Part shown: in pieces, positions 60,683-64,000 of the stretch
Position numbering within the stretch: the first letter of the stretch is position 1
Layout: every line of letters starts with the position of its first letter
Made by a program: the position numbers and the translations under genes
DNA from: Pseudomonadota bacterium
GTDB taxonomy: Bacteria; Pseudomonadota; Gammaproteobacteria; Burkholderiales; SG8-39
Reading direction: 5' to 3'
NCBI GenBank assembly: GCA_947455195.1
Contig: CANGMI010000006.1
Span: 1-64,000, forward strand
DNA length: 64,000 bases
The notes under the pieces: generated by a model
Seen by the model: the letters and a program-made list of their open reading frames with translations, nothing else
What the model was told of the DNA's origin: nothing
Databases searched by the model: none

Positions 60683-61909
60683 TCAGGCAGCGATCGGCTG
60701 AACGCTCGCCTTTGCCGGCTCATAGTCGTCCACCCGCAGTTCCTGCAGGCGCGGCAGCACGTCGCGTGAAAAGCGCTGCAAGCTGTCGACGGTATCGGCA
60801 TGCGAGAGATCGCCACCCTGGCCCATCATCAGCAGATTGCCGACGCCGCCCACATGCCGGTTGTAGGCGCGCACCTGCTCGAACACCTGATCGGCCGTAC
60901 CGGCAAAGACCACATGCGCGTCGATCAGATCATCGATGGTGGCGTCATAGAGCGGCACCCGCGAACCATCCGAGCGCTGCACGGTGCGACTCTCAGCCAC
61001 ATAGGCCGGATCGGTGCGCAGGCGCTGATCGAGCGCGACGAAGCGGGCCGGCGTGTAACCCGGCGGATTGTTGAACTGCGGGGCGAGACGAGTCTGGGTA
61101 CGCGTGTATCCGGCAATGTGCCAGGCCCGCCGCTTGGCTTCGGCCTCGGTATCGGCGACAGCCACCATCGCCATGTAACCGAACTGCTCGGGCGGGGCCA
61201 TGCCCCAGCCCAGTTCGATCCAGCGACGTCGGTAGGCGTCGAAGAGCTTCTTCGAGTCTCGCCCGGTGAGAAACGTGGCAACCCGTGCCCGCTGCTCGCC
61301 GATCCAGGCACCCGGGCCTGCCCCGATCGACACCATCCAGACCGGCGGATGCGGGTCCTGGTAGCAACGGGGCCAGATGTTCACACCGCGGTACTGGAAG
61401 AATTCGCCCTGCCAGTCGAAGGGCGCATCGTGCGAGGTGAGGGCCTTGAGAATCAGCCGGTAGGCTTCGCCAAACCGACGCGTCTGCGTGACCGGGTCGC
61501 CCATGGCCGCGAACACTTCATACTGGGCACCCCGCACGAAGCCCATCTCGAATCGTCCGCGTGAGTAGCAGTCGATCATGGCGATCTCTTCGGCCACCCG
61601 GACCGGGTCGGGTCGGTTGGCGATCGGGATCCCCAGCGACATCAACCGGACCTTCTTCGTCGTGCGGGCGAGCACCGCGAGGGGCAACGTGCACGAGGCC
61701 GACATCGAGGTGGCCGTGGCATGGTGTTCGTTGATCAGGATGTTGATCCCGAGGTCATCGCACATCTGCCACTGATCGAGATACTGGTCGTACAGATCGG
61801 CGGCGATGCGCGGATCGATGTGGCCATTGGGGAGAATGTTCTTGAGCGGCCCCGGAACTGCGTCCCAGACCGGGTGATACGGCTGTTCGGTAAATTGCCA
61901 GACGCGCAC
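60683..61909 (-). CDS. Luciferase-like (LLM) flavin-dependent oxidoreductase, second copy
   Basis: The 408-aa protein has the LLM fold with INILINEHHATATSMSASCTLPLAV, PIANRPDPVRVAEEIAMID, GRFEMGFVRGAQYEVFAAMGDPV, QDPHPPVWMVSIG and a C-terminal FAGTADQVFEQVRAYN region. It is longer than the 42533 protein and clearly diverged. GTG 61909 follows CGGAGACCATC. It is 21 bp downstream of the alpha/beta hydrolase gene on the same strand and is likely co-transcribed. It probably oxidises an unusual carbon source with a partner flavin reductase that lies elsewhere. Confidence 0.92.
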   Translation of the reverse strand: MRVWQFTEQPYHPVWDAVPGPLKNILPNGHIDPRIAADLYDQYLDQWQMCDDLGINILINEHHATATSMSASCTLPLAVLARTTKKVRLMSLGIPIANRPDPVRVAEEIAMIDCYSRGRFEMGFVRGAQYEVFAAMGDPVTQTRRFGEAYRLILKALTSHDAPFDWQGEFFQYRGVNIWPRCYQDPHPPVWMVSIGAGPGAWIGEQRARVATFLTGRDSKKLFDAYRRRWIELGWGMAPPEQFGYMAMVAVADTEAEAKRRAWHIAGYTRTQTRLAPQFNNPPGYTPARFVALDQRLRTDPAYVAESRTVQRSDGSRVPLYDATIDDLIDAHVVFAGTADQVFEQVRAYNRHVGGVGNLLMMGQGGDLSHADTVDSLQRFSRDVLPRLQELRVDDYEPAKASVQPIAA

Positions 61910-61930
61910 GATGGTCTCCGAGGGTTTGGG

Positions 61931-62776
61931 TTAGAACGCTGCCTGAGCCGACGCGCCCGCCAACACAGCGCCCGACGCAGGAACGCAAGCAGGCAGCCCT
62001 GCAAACCGAACGATCTCGCTGGCAACGGCCGCAGGCTGCTCGACGCCCGGATAGTGGGCGGCGCCTGCAATCAGCTGGAATACAGCGCCCGGAATGGCGG
62101 CCGCACAGGCGCGGCCGTAATCGACGGTCGCGATCTGATCGGCCTCGCCCCACAACACGAGTGTGGGCACGTCAATGCGGTGAAGCCAGCGACGCAGGCG
62201 GGGGTTGACCATGCAGGGCATCCAGGCAAAGAGGCTCAGAGACTCGCGGTTGCGCGCAGCCACCAGCAGTTCGTCATCGCTCATCTGCGTTGCACTGCGT
62301 TGCCAGCGTTGCGGCTCGACCCAGCTGCGCCGTGCCACTTCGTCGGGATGAAGGGCAAAGAGATCCGCGATCTCGACCGCCGTCTCATCGGTACTGTGGC
62401 GAACCCCAAGCGCATCGATGAGCACCAGATGGCCGATGCGAGCCGTACTGCGAATAGCCATCTCCTGCGCGATCCAGCCACCGAACGAAGCACCTACCAG
62501 CACCACATCCTCGAGCCCGAGCTGGTCGAGGAGATCGAGATGAAAGTAGGCCAGATCATCGACATGACGAAAGGCGGGCGGCAGCGCGGTATGACCGAAG
62601 CCCGGATGTGAGGGCGCAATCACTCGGCCCGAGCGGGCGAGCCCGTCCAGAAAGGGGCCGCAGTGGGCCAGACCTTCGCCCGAGTGAAGAAAGACCACCG
62701 GCCTGCCCGCGCCCTGCTCGAAGACTTCCACCGAAACCTCGCGGCATTGCACGGTCGATTCACTTGCTGGTGCCAC
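61931..62776 (-). CDS. Alpha/beta-fold hydrolase
   Basis: The 281-aa hydrolase has the core VVFLHSGEGLAHCGPFL (oxyanion strand), the nucleophile elbow VGASFGGWIAQEM (Ser in GxSxGG), LVLWGEADQIATVDY carrying an Asp and GAAHYPGVEQ carrying the catalytic His. It could act as a C-C hydrolase of a meta-cleavage product or an esterase; the HSG entry (in place of HG) does not settle this. GTG 62776 follows GCGAGGAGACAAGTCGG. It is first in a two-gene unit with the LLM oxidoreductase. Confidence 0.9.
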   Translation of the reverse strand: MAPASESTVQCREVSVEVFEQGAGRPVVFLHSGEGLAHCGPFLDGLARSGRVIAPSHPGFGHTALPPAFRHVDDLAYFHLDLLDQLGLEDVVLVGASFGGWIAQEMAIRSTARIGHLVLIDALGVRHSTDETAVEIADLFALHPDEVARRSWVEPQRWQRSATQMSDDELLVAARNRESLSLFAWMPCMVNPRLRRWLHRIDVPTLVLWGEADQIATVDYGRACAAAIPGAVFQLIAGAAHYPGVEQPAAVASEIVRFAGLPACVPASGAVLAGASAQAAF

Positions 62777-62962
62777 CCGACTTGTCTCCTCGCGGCAGGC
62801 CTGCAGACTGCCGTCACGCGCTCTTGTCCCTCAATGGTATCAGCCCCTGCGGGCTCGATCACGTGCCCACGCCGATATCCTGCTCGATGACCCGGTCGAG
62901 GACTGCACCGGTGAAAACGTGCCCTGGAGGCGCCGCTCGGCTCGGAGGCGATCCTCGTACGG

Positions 62963-63997
62963 CTACTGCAGCCCGAGGAGACCCAGACTCCTGACAAGCG
63001 CACCCCACTTCTCGCTCTCGGCACGCATGTACTGCTGCACGCCCTCGATTGAGGGCGTGTCCTGCGGAATCAGTCCCAGCCCGTAGATGCGCTGCTGGAT
63101 ATCCGGGGCGGCCATGATGCGCTTCATGGCCTCATGCAGGCGATTGATGATTTCACGCGGAGTGGCCGCAGGCGCCTGCAGCACATGCCAGCCCAGGGCC
63201 TCGAAGTCGGCCACACCGGAGGCTTCGGCAAATGAAGGCACGTCGGGCAGGGAGGGAAAGCGCGTCAGTGAGGAGACCGCCAGCGCACGCAACTTGCCGT
63301 CGCGCACGAGCGGTAGCGAGAGCCCGGCTTCGGCGAAGGCCATGTCGACATGACCGGCCACCACATCGGACACCGCCTGGGGGCTGCTCTTGTACGGGAC
63401 GTGCGTGATTTCAAGGCCGAACTTCTGCTTCATGAATTCCATCGCCAGATGCTGGGCCAGACCGGCACCCGGGGTGCTGTAGCTGAGCGGCGACTTGCTC
63501 TCGCGAATGACCTTTACCAGGTCGGCCACGCTGCGCGCCGGCAGCGCCGGATTCACGACCAGCACGAATGGCGAGTGCAGATAAAGCGCAATCGGCATGA
63601 AGTCACGGTCTGCGTCGTAAGGGACCTGCTTGTACAGAAACGGGTTGATGCTCATCGATGCGCTGGAGCCCACCAGCAAGGTCAGACCATCGGGCGCCGC
63701 GCGGGCAACCTGTGCGCTCGCGAGCATCATGGCAGCGCCGGGCCGGTTCTCCACGATGACGGGCTTGCCGAGCCACTGCGCCAGACGCTCGGCATAGAGA
63801 CGCGCCACGGTGTCCATGCCGGTGCCTGCCGCCAGTGGCACCACCAGCGTGAGGTTGCGCGACGGATAGCTGGCCGTTGCCGACTGCGCTCCCGCAGGCA
63901 TCGATATCGCCAGGGCGCAGATCGCCAGACAGACGACCGGCGCGTGGGCGGCTCGACAAGTCGCGGTGATCCAGCCCGGAATGCGATGACTACGCAA
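62963..63997 (-). CDS. Bug-family substrate receptor (start at or beyond the window edge)
   Basis: At least 344 residues are visible. The signal segment is APVVCLAICALAISMPAGAQ. The core reads LTLVVPLAAGTGMDTVARLY (GG replaced by GTG), ENRPGAAMMLASAQVA, APDGLTLLV, ITHVPYKSSPQAVSDVVAGHV with Gly of VPYKG replaced by Ser, and WHVLQAPAATPREIINRL. The frame reaches the last bases of the window with a TTG at 63997, so the true start could be this TTG or further upstream. The 186 bp to its left, before the hydrolase gene, hold no gene I can support. Confidence 0.9.
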   Translation of the reverse strand: MRSHRIPGWITATCRAAHAPVVCLAICALAISMPAGAQSATASYPSRNLTLVVPLAAGTGMDTVARLYAERLAQWLGKPVIVENRPGAAMMLASAQVARAAPDGLTLLVGSSASMSINPFLYKQVPYDADRDFMPIALYLHSPFVLVVNPALPARSVADLVKVIRESKSPLSYSTPGAGLAQHLAMEFMKQKFGLEITHVPYKSSPQAVSDVVAGHVDMAFAEAGLSLPLVRDGKLRALAVSSLTRFPSLPDVPSFAEASGVADFEALGWHVLQAPAATPREIINRLHEAMKRIMAAPDIQQRIYGLGLIPQDTPSIEGVQQYMRAESEKWGALVRSLGLLGLQ

Positions 63998-64000
63998 GCG

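Overview
The window is about 64 kb of high-GC chromosomal DNA. Coding from about 9.9 kb onward has G/C-biased third positions and is packed with Bug (TctC-like) periplasmic solute receptors. That family is hugely expanded in Burkholderiales (Bordetella, Achromobacter, Cupriavidus, Variovorax and relatives), so a betaproteobacterium of that order is the best guess. No rRNA, tRNA or CRISPR array was seen.

Region 1 (1-9.9 kb) is an accessory island, clearly more AT-rich in several stretches. It opens with the right end of an IS3-family element and later contains a fragment of what looks like the same kind of IS (8422-8529). Between them lie a double zinc-ribbon/TM/TPR protein, two paralogous zinc-ribbon proteins that share an N-terminal tandem beta-repeat module but have unrelated AT-richer C-termini, a protein with an RX4H motif typical of HEPN RNases, a small hypothetical, a truncated IS407-like element with the 3' stump of a disrupted gene, an ORF interrupted or preceded by an in-frame TAA, and a protein with a PD-(D/E)XK-like nuclease signature. 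A ParDE-type toxin-antitoxin pair follows. This is the most likely place for an undescribed (possibly defence or stress) system; the function is unproven.

Region 2 (9.9-38.6 kb) is a catabolic and transport island. Two complete ABC importers of the nitrate/sulfonate/taurine/NMT1 type are present (16140-18602; and 22798-25708 split over a divergent promoter). Around them are a molybdopterin hydroxylase large subunit without partner subunits, VOC/extradiol-type dioxygenases, an MBL hydrolase, a RidA protein, an Ldh2-type dehydrogenase, cupins, an FAD aromatic hydroxylase, SDRs, a GntR/FCD regulator, a cyclase and Bug receptors. A DnaQ-like exonuclease and an unrecognised 303-aa protein are housekeeping-like intruders.

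Region 3 (38.6-41.5 kb) holds a CbbR/CmpR-like LysR regulator divergent from an SbtA-type bicarbonate transporter, followed closely by a DUF6671 protein. This suggests an inorganic-carbon module.

Region 4 (41.5-64 kb) again alternates Bug receptors with catabolic enzymes: two luciferase-like (LLM) oxidoreductases, an FAD monooxygenase, a NicX-like ring-cleavage dioxygenase, a Rieske oxygenase, a cytochrome c, a CocE/NonD hydrolase, a SucCD-like CoA ligase pair, an ACMSD-like amidohydrolase and an alpha/beta hydrolase. Fifteen Bug receptors occur in 53 kb with no TctA/TctB membrane partner in the window. They probably feed a shared transporter elsewhere or act as sensors, each paired with local catabolic genes. 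Start codons were chosen mainly by a recurrent GGAGAC(AA)-type Shine-Dalgarno leader.
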